Below, piece after piece: positions 10,034 through 21,466 of a stretch of 64,000 bases of DNA. The notes below the pieces were generated by a model, which was given only the letters and a program-made list of their open reading frames with translations, was not told where the DNA came from and searched no databases. Each line of letters begins with the position of its first letter. Position 1 is the first letter of the stretch. The stretch is from Gautieria morchelliformis (lineage: Eukaryota; Basidiomycota; Agaricomycetes; Gomphales; Gomphaceae), in contig WHVA01000237.1 of the NCBI GenBank assembly GCA_015179125.1, forward strand, positions 62,001-126,000, given 5' to 3'. Made by a program: the position numbers and the translations under genes.

Positions 10034-11931
10034 GTGAAAGCGATGGGGAAGAGGAAAGCGGTTCCGCGCACTGCGGGACCTAATAAACGCCAACAGCGCC
10101 TAATGGCTTCTAAGCCAACCACCACCATCATCCTCACGGATGATGACCTTCCTCGCCTCCACGAGGAATGGAGGGAACAAATCACTGACTTAGTCAGTGG
10201 AATTCCATTAGAACTCCCGCCACTACAGGAGATCAACCATGAGATCAACCTCATTGATCCCAGCAAGCACATGCGGTATCAACTACCAAAATGCCCCGAA
10301 CACTTCCGAGAGGAACTGTCAGCTAAGATAGAACGATACACCACTGCAAAGTGGTGGATTCTGGCAGTCGCGCAGCAGGCCGTGCCCATGCTGTGTGGGC
10401 CGAAGAAGAATGGTACATTGCGAACCATCTTCGATCTGCGCCAGCAGAACGAGAACATGGTGAAGGACATCACGCCCTTCCCGGATCAGGATATCATCCG
10501 CAGCGACATGGCTCGCTGTCGGTATCGAACAAAACTCGATATGTCAGAAGCATATGAGCAGATCCGGATCCATCTGGATCACGTAGCAAAGACTGCCTTT
10601 GCCACGATCCTTGGCACCTTCAGGAGCCAGGTGATACAGATGGGGGACTGTAACGCCCCATCAACATTCCAACGGCTGATCACAGCCATTTTCTGTGACT
10701 GCATAGGTCGCTTCGTCTGAGGAAGAATCACCTTTTTCTGAGCAAGAAAAAGGTGGACCTCTATTCCATCCAAATGGAGTGTCTTGGCCATATCATCGAT
10801 GGCCGAGGGGTACATGCCGACGAGGACAAGATGCAATGCATCTGCGAGTGGCGTAGGCCACGGACGTTCAACGACATCCAGCGTTTCCTCGGGCTGGTAC
10901 AGTATCTGGCACACTACATGCCAGATGTTAGCACATATACCACCCCACTATCGGGATCTGCGTGTAATAACCGTCCATTCGAATGGACTCCACCACTAGA
11001 CAAATGCTGGCAAAGCATTAAGGTGTTGGCCTGTAAGGCCCCGATCCTGCGTCCAGTAGACGCACGGTGCCCAGAGCCAATCTGGGTGATCACCGATGGG
11101 TTGAAAGCCGGCGTCGGTGCGGTCTACGGCCAAGGTCCTGACTGGAAAACCTCTCGACCTGCCGGCTTCTTGTCAAAGAAGTTCAGCATTGCTCAGCAAC
11201 ACTACCGGACTCACGAGCACGAGACGATTGCGGTGCTCGAGGCTCTCATGAAATGGGAGGACAAACTGCTGGGGCGAAGGTTCACCCTCGTCACAGACCA
11301 CAAAGGGCTCGAGTACTTCGAGACCCAGAAGAGCCTATCTGACCACCAGGTCAGATGGTGGGAGTTTCTCTCCCGGTTCAATTTCAACACCGTTCATGTT
11401 GACGGTGTAGAGAACAAGGTAGCGGACTGCCTGTCGCGCTACTATGAGAACGACACGAGTGATGACAATCACCTGGACCACGTCTTTGTGAATGCAGATG
11501 CGCGTTTAGACCCGGACGGTGAGTTATTGTCCACCGACCGGTATATCGAGCTGCGAACAGTGGCAACAAGATGCTCTAAACGCCTCGCTGAGAAGACAGA
11601 GGTGAGAGTAACGGAATCCGCCGCATTAAACGAGGGCTCACCAGAGCCTGCGAATGTCGCCGCGTCACGTGACGACGATGACGATGACGTCAGAGTCATC
11701 GCCGCAGGGAATGACGGCGTGCCCCTGCGCCAGGTCATCGAGCAAGGTGTAGACCTGTCTAAGGTCCTACGAGACGCGTACCACAGGGACACCATGTTCA
11801 CAAAGATCATGGCGCACCTGGACGCGCACCCGATATTTGGGATCCAGGATGGGCTGATTTGGACTAAGAACCAGCTCAAAAGAGACGTCATTGCCATCCC
11901 CTGCTCGGTTCTTCAAGGGGAAGGAAGCTGA
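10034..11931 (+). pseudogene. Reverse transcriptase and RNase H of family-2 gypsy, RT active site deleted
   Basis: RT fingers/palm are recognisable (LRTIFDLRQQNENMV, YRTKLDMSEAYEQIRI, GDCNAPSTFQRL). At about 10716-10722 the frame hits TGA and the sequence jumps from GRFV to LRKNHLFLSKKKVD, so the segment that should carry the catalytic YxDD box is missing and the frame is shifted. The thumb and RNase H follow (CLGHIIDGRG, WVITDGLKAGVGAV, FTLVTDHKGLEYFE). The ORF continues to 11931 into a linker with an acidic Asp run. The deletion alone makes the enzyme inactive. Confidence 0.9.
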
Positions 11932-13237
11932 TCGAAATCATCATCGATCGGGCACATCAGATAGTCGGCCACTATGGCCATCTGAAGACTTCGAACTATG
12001 TTCGAAGAGCATATTGGTGGCCGGGCATGAGCCCAGACATAGAAGCGTTCTGCACATCGTGCGCAAGGTGTCAGATGACGAAAACCGGACCACAACGGCC
12101 CAAAGGCCTACTACACAGCCTACCCATTCCGGATAGGCCATGGCAGTCGATTGGCATCGACTTCATGGGGCCCCTGCCCAAATCCAACGACTGTGACTAC
12201 CTGATGGTAGTCATCGACCGACTAACATTGCTCGTACACCTCGTACCAACCACGACGAGCGTGTCAGCCAAGGGAGTAGCCTGGCTGTTTCTGAAGGAGG
12301 TCGTGCGACTCCACGGAGTTCCCGACTCCATCGTCTCGGACAGAGACTTGAAGTTCACGTTGATCTTCTGGCGTGAACTACAGTGACTCATGGGGACTAA
12401 GCTCCTCATGTCAACTGCCTTCCATCCCCAAACGGATGGAGCCACCGGGCAGGCAAACCGCTCGATCAGCCAGATATTACGCGCGGTTGTCAGAGACGAT
12501 CAGAAGGATTGGGCATGAAATGCCCAATGGTTGAGGTCGCCCTCAACAGCAACGTCAGCGTGACCACAGGGTTCACACCTTTCGAGCTGAGCCATGGCTA
12601 TATGCCGCGGATAGACCTCCCCATAGCCGTGGACACCCCGTTCAAAGGGGTAGCCCGGTTCGCACATCAGGCAAAATGGAACCTGATGGCGGCACACGAT
12701 GCAATCATAGAGCATCGAGTGACGTAAACGTTTCATGCAAACAAGAAACATATGGCGAGCGACAGGTACGCGGCCAACGACCGCGTCTACCTTTCGACAC
12801 AAAACCTAACTCTCCCGAAAGGAAGAGCCAGAAAACTAGTCCTGCGGTACATCGGACCGTACCGCGTCGTCGAGGCTCACAACGACGCCTCAATGGTGAC
12901 CCTTGATCTTCCCGACGAGCTGAACAGCCGTCGCATTTCGCCAGTCTTCCATTCAAGCCTCGTACGGCGATACGAGGCTAACAACGACAAATTGTTCCCT
13001 CGTCGTGAGGCCAAGTCATTTTATGACTTCGGAGCGAATGACAACAAGGAGTGGCTCGTTGATGAGATTATTGCACATCTATGGATAAACTCGACGGACC
13101 TGGAGTTCCAGGTCCGTTGGACCCTAGGCGACGTGACTTGGGAACCCATGTCATCCTGCAAGGACCTTGAAGCCCTAGATAGCTATCTAGAGCTTCAGGG
13201 GGGGAGCAAGCCATGCGACCTCCCCAGATGCCGCTAG
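11911..13237 (+). pseudogene. Integrase with C-terminal chromodomain, family-2 gypsy
   Basis: The HHCC zinc finger is visible (AHQIVGHYGHLK ... FCTSCARCQ, 11950-12080), then the DDE core (SIGIDFMGPLPKS; GVPDSIVSDRD). The third catalytic residue is lost: the block that normally reads DGxTExxN reads TDGATGQANRSI here, and copy 2 at 17300 has Lys at the same place. Stops or frame changes occur at 12384-12386, near 12515 and at 12725. The C-terminal part (12752-13237) has the GPF-like domain and a chromodomain-like end (EWLVDEIIAHLW...DVTWEPMSSC). Not functional in this copy. Confidence 0.9.
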
Positions 13238-13361
13238 ACGCATCTGTCACGTGCAGACCACGTGATGCGCCAGCCACGGCGCGGTTAAATTTTCACCTTG
13301 GATCTTTCCAAGGGTGCATCGCTTCTTGGAAGCTAACCACCATCATCCCCACGAAGATGAT

Positions 13362-16300
13362 GCCCCCCAAAGATGGGATGGACGTTGATCCGTCAATGTC
13401 CAAAACGCGAGCAACGGCCCCGAGACAGGGGGCCGCAGATATTCTCTGTGCTCCAGTAGACCAGGAGCACTGGATGATCGTGGGATGGGAGGACACCCTC
13501 GCCATCGTCCACCCAGACGATTGCGCAACGTGCGCGGACTACGCCGCGCACTTAAGGGCCGCGACAGTGTTTTGGAACCCTTCAAGACTTTGGTGTTATT
13601 GCTAACGCCTCTGTCTATCAGAACATGTCGTTTACACGACTAGTAGAATACCAGTTCAATGCAGCAGTACAACTCCAGAAATAATTTAATATTTGTACCT
13701 TGGTTGCAATCTGTGTAATAACTAGTCCAAGTTATTACAGCTGGAAGGCAATGCGTTTCTTAGCTGCACTGAACAATAAACTAAACGAGTGTGTAGGTTC
13801 AAGGACACTATCGGGGTCCAAGAGTATTCCTTTTAATAAAGAGGGAATAGGCTCCGCAGGAGAGTTTGTAAGTGGATTGGGTCGACCAACATCAATGCAC
13901 TGCAATAACGAGAGAGTAATGTGAAGTGGCTTTCGCGCACAACTTGACTTGACTTGTGAAAGTCACTGAACAGGAAAATCAACTGAACAGCTCATCTTGG
14001 GTATTGGAGTGCTAATTGACAAGAAAATCGATTGCCAACCTCACTCTGTAGAGTTTCACCCAGCGTGTTAGGCTAAGTGGCTAAGCAGTAAAGCAACTAC
14101 TTAACTAAGAATAGTTACTCTAAGCAAGAGTAGTATTCTAGTTCGGGTTAGGAACTTAGGTAAGATGTGCAAGTCACACAAGCTGTGTAGGATAGAAGAT
14201 GGGTAGATTGATTGCTCAAAGGGCAGGCAAAGGGCCTCCTTTTATATTGTAATGTACAAGAGCTTAGTAAGCAGGTAGAACCTTCTATCTATTAATGGAA
14301 TGGGGGAAGAAGCTTGTGGAAGATGGAAGAAAGGGTTGGAAGAAACTGGCTGTTTCCAGGGGACTCTACCATGCTTCCTACCAATCAGAGCTTGATTTGT
14401 CAGGAATGACTCACTGAAAGGGGTCATGTGCCATAGCACAGCTTGGCTGAGTCATGTACTCCTGACTCACCAAGGTGTGCCTGGATTGGTTGAGCCATTG
14501 AGGCTGTATCTCCAGATAACCATGTATTTGGCACTCAGAAGCTGAGTAAGTAGTTCTGAGTCAATTAGGGCTCTGTAGCCATAATGACTAAGAGCACTGC
14601 TTAGCACAGCTGAGCATAGCCTGGTACAGCCTAGTTGTCATGACTGACCATGGTCCCCATTGTTTGGTGAAGCCAAACAGGCTGCACAGTTGCTATGGCT
14701 GCATATAGCAACTGTTTGGGACTCAGCTGGAAATACTGAGAGAGCCATCCTGCTGGACTTGTGGGTGCTTGGGTGACCATAAGTCCGAAAATGCGGCCAC
14801 CGCCGAGGTGCCCGGCGGAGTTTGAAAATAGAGCGCCCGGAACAGAGTTGTGGGTGCTAGAGGATCCACAACTCTGTAATGACAGAAAAATGGTAGTTTG
14901 AGCCATGGAGACTTTGGAAAAATAAGGAAAAATATAAGACAACTAGAGGAATGTTTGAAAAGCCTTTCCCCAGTTACATTAACAGCACGCAGATACTGTT
15001 AATTCTTCAAATGTGTTTTTTACATATTGTCAAGACAAAAAGGAAAAGACTAGGGCTGGTTGAGCAGCCTTCCTTGGCTGGTTGAACAGCCGTTCCCCTA
15101 CAGACAGGCACCCGCAAGGTCAAATTGCGGGATGAAGACATCGGCGACGCCGTCGATGCAGCCTGGGGATGGTTCCCAAGGGGCATCACACGTGACGCAC
15201 GGGAGGAGCCCCTCCAGGACATCCATGACCTCAAGAAGGAGGTCAAGGAGTTGGAACGCATGGTCAAAGACCGCGACAACGCGCTTGAAACCGAGCGCAC
15301 CAGAATAAAAGAACTTGAGGAGCAGCTGAGTGCAGCCGCTCCAGCTCAAGTTTGCCCACGCAGCCTCAAAAAGGCCACGCCATGACCCAGCCACTGACCC
15401 AGTGGCTGGGCCATCATCACCTCGCGTGACGGCGCCTTTGCCGGCGCGCGCAACATCAGTGCTAGCGTCCCAATTGTCGGCACCGACCCCGATGACGACA
15501 ATGACAGAAGGGTATAGCGCGCCTTCCGACTCTGCGTACGGTGTCCCAGAAGGATGGGAGTCAGGCTCATCTGTCTGGAAGACGTACAACCCGGAAAGGG
15601 CACAGCGGCTGGCAGAGCAGCCAAAGAAAAAGCGCAAGAAATTGCGCGGCACCCCCAACACCGTCAATGGGCTAACCATTGCGAGGGAAAGCGCGATTAG
15701 CGCTTACCTAGCGGCGTCATCGTCGCACACTGTCAACGACCCCGCCCTTCAACGGCGGATAGCACAGGTCGAGGCCCAGTACATTGGGCCTGGCGTGGCC
15801 CTGCCTCCACCGGCGGGGACAGTTCACCCTCCCTACCCGGGGGAGGGGACGCTCATCCCACTCGGAGATCCACCGATCTCCGAGACGGGCCTCCTACCAC
15901 AGCCGGTAGGGAAGGCCCAACAGCGTCGTACTCAATGGTATGACGTCTGCCCGCTCGACGAACCACGCTTCGTCGAACTCCTAGCGCGGGCAAAAGAAAC
16001 GCCACAGCTCGCGCATACGCGCGAGATGATCGGCGTATTTAAACGCATCGAGCGCGAACAACGCGCTCGCAATCCCAAAAGGGATTGTCTCGTGATAGCG
16101 GGCGGTACCCTGCACGATATTGCGGCCATCCTAAAGGGTTGGATATACAACCCTGAAGGAATCCCATCCGCCATCCGTGACAACGCGGATGGCACCTTCA
16201 ACCTAGACGACATGGACATCTGGATGTGGTTGAAGGCCCTTGCACCCCGGGTCAAAGGGGTCGCATCACCTCTCAGGGCGAGGCTACTCGACCTATTCGG

Positions 16301-16880
16301 CTCGACAGACCAATGGTCGAGCCTCGTCGATGCCAGGGAAGTGCTGACGCCTCAGAGCACCACCCTGTGGCTCTCCATCACGGGCCCATTCCCTGTGGAG
16401 GGCCGAACCGGCCCCGACATCCCCCTCACCGAGATCGTGAGATGGTTGGCCCGCTATGCGGGGGTCACTCGCGAGTGAGTGGCATGCATTGAACACTATG
16501 TTCAACGCAGCATCACCGGTGCGGCATTCAGTGCTGCCGCCCATGAGGGCCAACAAAAGGTCCTCGAGACCAGCCATGTGAGGGCCACAGTGCCGCGACC
16601 CCTCACTCACGCTCAGCTCGACCAAGAGCTGGCACACTTCCGGCCCCCTCCTCAGACTGAGGACCCGGCCGTTGAGGCCATGCTCCGCGAGGACGCTGGC
16701 CTCATCACCCAAGCGGATACCGCCGCTAGTGGCAAGGCCGACCAGCCTCACCCCATCACCACCGATGACGTGGAGGTGCCCCCGGAGGAGTCACACGCTC
16801 CACCGGCCCCGTACAACGACAATGTCATCGTATCGGCCACTCTAGAGGACTCCATTATGGATGACCTCTATGAGTCGTAG
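13362..16880 (+). pseudogene. ORF3: extra 3' ORF of family-2 gypsy, split by a solo LTR
   Basis: Downstream of pol on the same strand lies a further long ORF with no domain I recognise. The N-terminal part (13362-13562; WMIVGWEDTLAIVHPDDC) is cut by the solo LTR 13568-15102 and resumes at 15108 (KLRDEDIGDAVDAAWGW). A coiled coil of heptad-like Glu/Leu/Lys (15215-15330), a basic Pro/Ser-rich linker with PKKKRKKLRG (a likely nuclear signal) and a C-terminal globular region up to 16478 follow. After TGA 16476-16478 the same frame continues to 16880. Copy 2 (18215-18980) has the same N-terminal, coiled-coil and linker parts, so ORF3 belongs to the family. An envelope role is unlikely: no signal peptide or membrane segment was seen. 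Confidence 0.7.
13568..15102. repeat. Large solo LTR (about 1.5 kb), unrelated to the other LTRs here
   Basis: Begins TGTTTTGGAACCC and ends CCGTTCCCCTACA, with a perfect 5-bp target duplication GACAG at 13563-13567 and 15103-15107. Removing it restores ORF3 as seen uninterrupted in copy 2 (18400-18440). No coding capacity was seen. The TG...CA ends and 5-bp duplication indicate a solo LTR; a terminal-repeat element with decayed internal sequence is the alternative. Confidence 0.8.
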
Positions 16881-16900
16881 TTGACCCCTATAGTTGTCTA

Positions 16901-16913
16901 TAGAGGGGGAGGG
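16901..16913 (+). promoter_or_regulatory. Polypurine tract of family-2 gypsy
   Basis: AGAGGGGGAGGG immediately precedes the 3' LTR start TGTAAATAACC and follows the ORF3 stop by about 20 bp. It is the expected plus-strand primer of reverse transcription. Confidence 0.75.
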
Positions 16914-17128
16914 TGTAAATAACCTATGTATCTACATGTACAATAGTTATTACATAATCCCAGTGGGCCCCTTAGGGACCCACTGTATAGTTTATGCGTG
17001 GGAACCGGCCAGTGGTTCCCATCGCATCTTACTCTTACCTGTCACTATGTAGCATTCAGAATACCACTCATTGGTCAAGTTCTGTAGTGCCCTTGTGATA
17101 CAAGGTCCTAAGATCGACATCCTTTACA
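16914..17128 (+). repeat. 3' LTR of family-2 gypsy
   Basis: 215 bp, TGTAAATAACC ... CATCCTTTACA. It directly adjoins CCAAGGGAGTAGCC of copy 2 integrase (the same sequence as 12268 onward), which fixes its right end. The short length suits the compact LTRs of this group. Confidence 0.8.
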
Positions 17129-18982
17129 CCAAGGGAGTAGCCTGGCTGTTTCTGAAAGAAGTCATCCGACTCCATGGAGTCCCAGACTCCATTGTCTTGG
17201 ATAGAGACTCAAAGTTCACATCTATCTTCTGGCGTGAACTACAGCAAGTCATGGGGACTAAGCTCCTCATGTCGACTGCCTTCCATCCCCAAATGGATGG
17301 AGCGACCAAGCGCGCAAACCACTCGATCGGACAGATATTGCATGCGGTAGTCAGGGACAACCAGAAGGATTGTACATCGAAATGCCCAATGGTCGAGGTC
17401 ACCCTCAACAGCAACGTCAGCGCAACCACAGGGTTCATGCCCATTGAGCTGAACCACGGCTATATGCCGCGGATAGACCTGCCCATAGCCACGGACACCC
17501 CATTTAAAAGGGTAGCCCAGTTCACACATCAGGCCAGATGGAACCTGATGGCGTCACACAATGCAATCAACGAGCATCGAGTGACATAAACATTTCATGC
17601 AAACAAGAAACGTACGGCAAGCGACAGGTACGCGGCCAATGACCGCGTATACCTGTTAACCCAAAACCTGACTCTGCCAAAAGGAAGAGCCAGAAAACTT
17701 GTGCCACAGTACATTGGACCATACCACGTTGTCGAGGCACATAATGATGCCTCAACGGTGACCCTTGAACTCCCTGACAAGCTGAAAAGCCATCATATAT
17801 CACCGGTCTTCCATTCAAGCCTCGTACAACAATACGAGGCTAACAACGATGCTATTTCCTCGTTGGGAGGCCAAGTCATTCTATGACTTTGGATCAAACA
17901 ATGACGAGGAGTGGCTCATCGATGATATTATCGCACATCGATGAATAAACTCGATGGACCTGGAGTTCCAGGTCCACTGGACCCTAGGCAATGTAACATG
18001 GGAGCCCATGTCGTCATGCAAGGATCTCGAAGCTCTAGATAACTATCTAGAGCTCCAGGGTGGGCAAGTCACGTGACCTCCCCAAGCACCACTAGATGTG
18101 TCAGTCACATGCACACCACATGATGCGCTGGCCACAGTGCGGTTAAATTTTCACCTCGGATCTTTCCGAGGCAGATCGCTTCTTGGAAGCACCCACCACC
18201 ATCATCTGCTAACGAAGATGATGCCATCCAAGGATGGAATGGATGTTGATCCGTCAACGTCCAAGCCACATTCAACGGCCCCGAGACAAGGGACCGCCGA
18301 CATCCTATGAGCTCCAGTGGATCAGGAACACTGGATGATCGTAGGATGGGAAGACACACTGGCAATTGTCCACCCGGATGACTGCGACACCTGCGCGGCT
18401 TACACCGCGCACTTACGGGCCACAATGGGCACCCGCAAGGTGAAGCTGAAGGATGAGGACATTGGCGATGCTGTCGACATGGCCTGGGGATGGCTCCCAA
18501 GGGGCATCGCGCGTGACGCGCGAGTGGAACCCTTGCAGGACGTCCATGACCTCAAAAAACAGGTCAGGACTTAGAACGCATGGTCGAAGCCAAGCGTGCC
18601 AAAGTAAAAGAGCTTGAGGAGCAGCTGAAGGCACTCCAGCTCACACATGCAGCCTCAAAAAAGGCCGCACCATGACCCGGCCACAGACCCAGTGGCCGGC
18701 CCTTCATCACCTTGCCTGATGGCACCCTTGCCAGCATGCGCAGCGTCAGGACTGGCTTCCCAAATATCGGCTCCCACCCCAACATCAACGGAGGGACAGA
18801 GCGCACCGTCCGACACAGCGTATGACATCCCGGACAGATGGGAGTCCGACTCCTCCATCTGGAAGACGTACCACGTGGACAGAGCTCAGTGTATGGCTGC
18901 GCAGCCAAAAAAGAAGCGCAAGAAATTGCGTGGCACCCCCAATACCTACAATGGCCTGGCCAGAGCATGATCAGCGCATATG
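17129..18982 (+). pseudogene. Family-2 gypsy copy 2: integrase core, chromodomain and ORF3 fragment
   Basis: Parallel to 12268-15700 of copy 1 and diverged from it. The integrase (17129-17586) keeps SIVLDRDSKFTSIFW, but Lys replaces the catalytic Glu (MDGATKRANHSI). The C-terminal part (17600-18075) and ORF3 start (18215-18970) follow with frame breaks, for example one extra A in the Lys run near 18655. It ends near 18982, where family-1 gag in the other orientation begins. It was the target of copy 1. Confidence 0.88.
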
Positions 18983-20303
18983 TAATCATCTTCCCAGTCG
19001 ACAACGGCGTAGGGGTCCATAAGGGCGGGTTCGAAGTAGTCGAGAGCCGTGCCCCTGAGGTAGGAGAGGGCGTAGTTGACCTTTCGCTCATCATCGGGAA
19101 AGGCATCGGGACGATCGCGGAAGTTGAGCTGAAGCTGAACCAAAAAAGGCTGAAGCTTCTTGGGGTCAGAACTGTCGAACTGATCAGGTTCACGAACTTT
19201 TGTCTTGGGGCATGGAGCTTGGGCTGGACGCTGGAGTTGTGTTATGACCGTTCATTTCCGATTTCCGACCTTCAGTTCCGCAACACTTTCCGCCCCTCCA
19301 ATATTTCCGACATTCCGCCCATTGTTCTATTCCCTTGTTCTTTCGACTCGATTACTCGGACCCACCGGACCCGCTTCATCATTCATCAAGACCATATGTC
19401 CGGCCCTCCTTGTGTTTCGTTGTCAGATATGTTTTCCGGACCCCTTGTTCTTTGCCATTGTTTTACCTTACCCTGAACCCCCCTTGTAGCCCCATTGTTC
19501 CCAATTAGTTAGTTCCCACGCATTGTCTACTCGACTTCCGCTTCCCCCGGAATTTGCTTAGTACCACCCCATTACCTGTTGTCTCAGCTCTTTGTATAAA
19601 GTCTGTCATGTATGTCTGTTATTCTGCAATCAGATAATTGCCTTCGATACTTGATTTCCTTCGCTCCATCTCCTGTTCTTAGCACAGCGAGTCTAGCAAA
19701 ACCTCAGTCTCTCCACCTTCCGTCTTCCGCCTCAATTCCTCCCCAAGTTCCGACGAATCTTCAGTTCAGTACATTCCGCCTTCCAACCCATTTCCGAAAT
19801 ACCTAGGACGATAGTTCATCGGGGGCGCAACCTACAAGTTGAAGCCGCTGTCCTTTCCAGTTCCGACTTAGCGGAAATCTCGATACATAACAAGTTGGCC
19901 GACCAGCATGGTGATAGTCTGTGCAAGATCTGGAGCTGGAGCGGGCGGAACTGGGTCGGTGGGATTCGGAGGTGGAGGTCTGCCTGGAGGACCACCATGA
20001 GGGCCTCCAGGAGGAGGTCCTGGTGGTGGTGGAGGTGGTGCTGGGCGTCAGAATGACGCTGCTGTTTGTTCGCCACTGCTACTCAATGAGTTTCCATCAT
20101 AGTCGGGATTGTCGTTGGGATTCGCATCAGAAACTTCTTCGATGTGTCCTGGCGGAACATTGTCAGAGAGCTCATCGTCGGCTTGAGAGCTGCTAGAGGG
20201 TTCCGTGCGTCTTGGTGCTGCAGATCTAAGATTTCCAAAGTAAGAAAGAGCTTCGACAGCTCCTGCGCGAGCTGAAGTAGCTGTGGTACGAGGAGGCATA
20301 GTG
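18983..20303 (-). pseudogene. gag of a truncated second family-1 element, interrupted by a solo LTR
   Basis: The minus strand starts with MPPRTTATSARAGAVEALS at about 20301 and ends near 18983 in the capsid signature (ALDYFEPALMDP; RDRPDAFPDDERKVNYAL). The solo LTR at 19240-19892 sits within it. Unlike the full element, Arg is intact at the tenth codon. Pol and the 3' LTR are gone, apparently by deletion against copy 2 of family 2. Its 5' LTR is 20333-21466, with the same primer-site sequence between (ATCAGATAATAC before the LTR). Confidence 0.88.
19240..19892 (+). repeat. Solo LTR, family 1, sense on +
   Basis: TGTTATGACCG ... GATACATAACA, 653 bp, target duplication AGTTG at 19235-19239 and 19893-19897. 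Inserted in gag of a related element, so it is younger than that element. It contains the TATAAAG and CAATCAGATAAT blocks. Confidence 0.92.
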
Positions 20304-20499
20304 ATAGTTATTGGGTGGGTATCAGATAATACTGTTACGTATCGAGATTTCCACAAGTCGGAACTGGAAAGGACAATGGCTTCAACTTATATGTTGCACC
20401 CCCAATAAACTATCATCCTAAGTATTTCGGAACACAGGTCGGAAGTCGGAAAGTATTGAACTAGAGATAAGTCAGAACTTGAGTCGGAACTTGAGTCGG

Positions 20500-20569
20500 A
20501 AGGCGGGAGGGGGAAGGCGGGAGGGGGAAGGCGGGAGGGGGAAGGCGGGAGGGGGAAGGCGGGAGGGGG
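20500..20569. repeat. 14-bp minisatellite, five copies
   Basis: The unit AAGGCGGGAGGGGG is repeated five times without error inside the LTR, at the place where other copies have only a few GGCGGAA blocks. It is a recent local expansion of a G-rich, strand-asymmetric tract. Confidence 0.95.
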
Positions 20570-20963
20570 AAGGCGGAGAGTCAGAGGTCTTGCTAAACTC
20601 GCTGTGCTAAGAACAGGAGATGGAGCGAAGGAAATCAAGTATCGAAGGCGATTATCTGATTGAAGAATAACAGACATACATGAGAGGCTTTTATACAAAG
20701 AGCCGAGACAACATGTAATGAGGTAGTACTAGGCAAATTCCAGAGAGAGCGGAAGTCGGATAGACATATGGGGTAATTGGCTAATTGGGAACAAGGGGAC
20801 TACAAGGGGGGTGCAGGGTAAGGTAAAACAATGGCAAAAGAACAAGGGGTTGGAAACCATATCTGACAATGAAACTACAAGGAGGACCGGATATAAGGTC
20901 TTGCTGGGCTGGGAGGCGAGTCCAGTGTGTCCAAGTAATAGAATCAAAAGAACAAGGGAATAG

Positions 20964-21375
20964 TGTAATTGATATATGAGAAGGGTTGGCGTCGCTGTGG
21001 CGAACGAAGCCAGAATAAGAAAACGCAAGTTAATGCAAACACGAGTGAGGGAAGGATAGCCAATCTCACAACAAGAACAAACCGAAACACTAGGAATGAG
21101 GACACTGTTAACTCAGAGCTCAACAACCGGACTCCTCATGGGAGTGATGGGCTAAAAACCATTAGATTGTGTGTAACTAATGATCTAGTACTTGTATATG
21201 ATGGACATAGGGGTGGAAACCAGTAGAATGTCATGGAACACCGGAATGGCAATCACCAGTGTTAGCAATGGTGACAGGTGACACAAGCGTAACAAGCAGA
21301 AGAATACTACCTAGAAGGCTGGGAAAAATAGTAGAAATAGCAGGAAAAATGCTAGATGATCCTCACTTCATAACA
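20964..21375. repeat. Nested solo LTR (412 bp) of another family
   Basis: TGTAATTGATATATGAG ... CTTCATAACA, flanked by AATAG at 20959-20963 and 21376-21380. The host LTR is continuous once it is removed (GGGAATAG|AACAA...). No coding content. Confidence 0.85.
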
Positions 21376-21466
21376 AATAGAACAAGGGGTGGCATATCGG
21401 AACTATCAGAGGGTCAGAATGTGAGCGGAACTGAGTGGCGGAAGTCAGAACTGCATGGTCATAACA

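Larger units (their letters stand above)
1..17128 (+). mobile_element. Ty3/gypsy retrotransposon, family 2 copy 1 (5' end outside window)
   Basis: The parts in order are gag (1-820), protease (9239-9955), reverse transcriptase/RNase H (10034-11931), integrase with chromodomain (11911-13237), an extra ORF3 (13362-16880), a polypurine tract and a 215-bp 3' LTR (16914-17128). It is interrupted by a complete chromovirus at 821-9233 and a solo LTR at 13568-15102. Its 3' LTR abuts integrase sequence of a second copy of the same family at 17129, so it was inserted into that copy; the expected 5-bp duplication would be CCAAG, but the left side lies outside the window. Stops, the loss of the RT active site and a substituted integrase glutamate show it is dead. 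Confidence 0.9.
20333..21466 (-). repeat. 5' LTR of the truncated family-1 element, with a nested solo LTR
   Basis: Starts TGTTACGTATCGAG and ends GGTCATAACA. Apart from the insertion at 20964-21375 and a 14-bp tandem repeat, it aligns throughout with 8537-9233. It joins family-4 pol at 21467, showing that this element was inserted into family 4. Confidence 0.88.

Noticed and set aside
15330..16478. Envelope-like protein in ORF3
   Set aside because: No signal peptide, transmembrane segment or fusion peptide is visible; it has a coiled coil and a basic patch instead.
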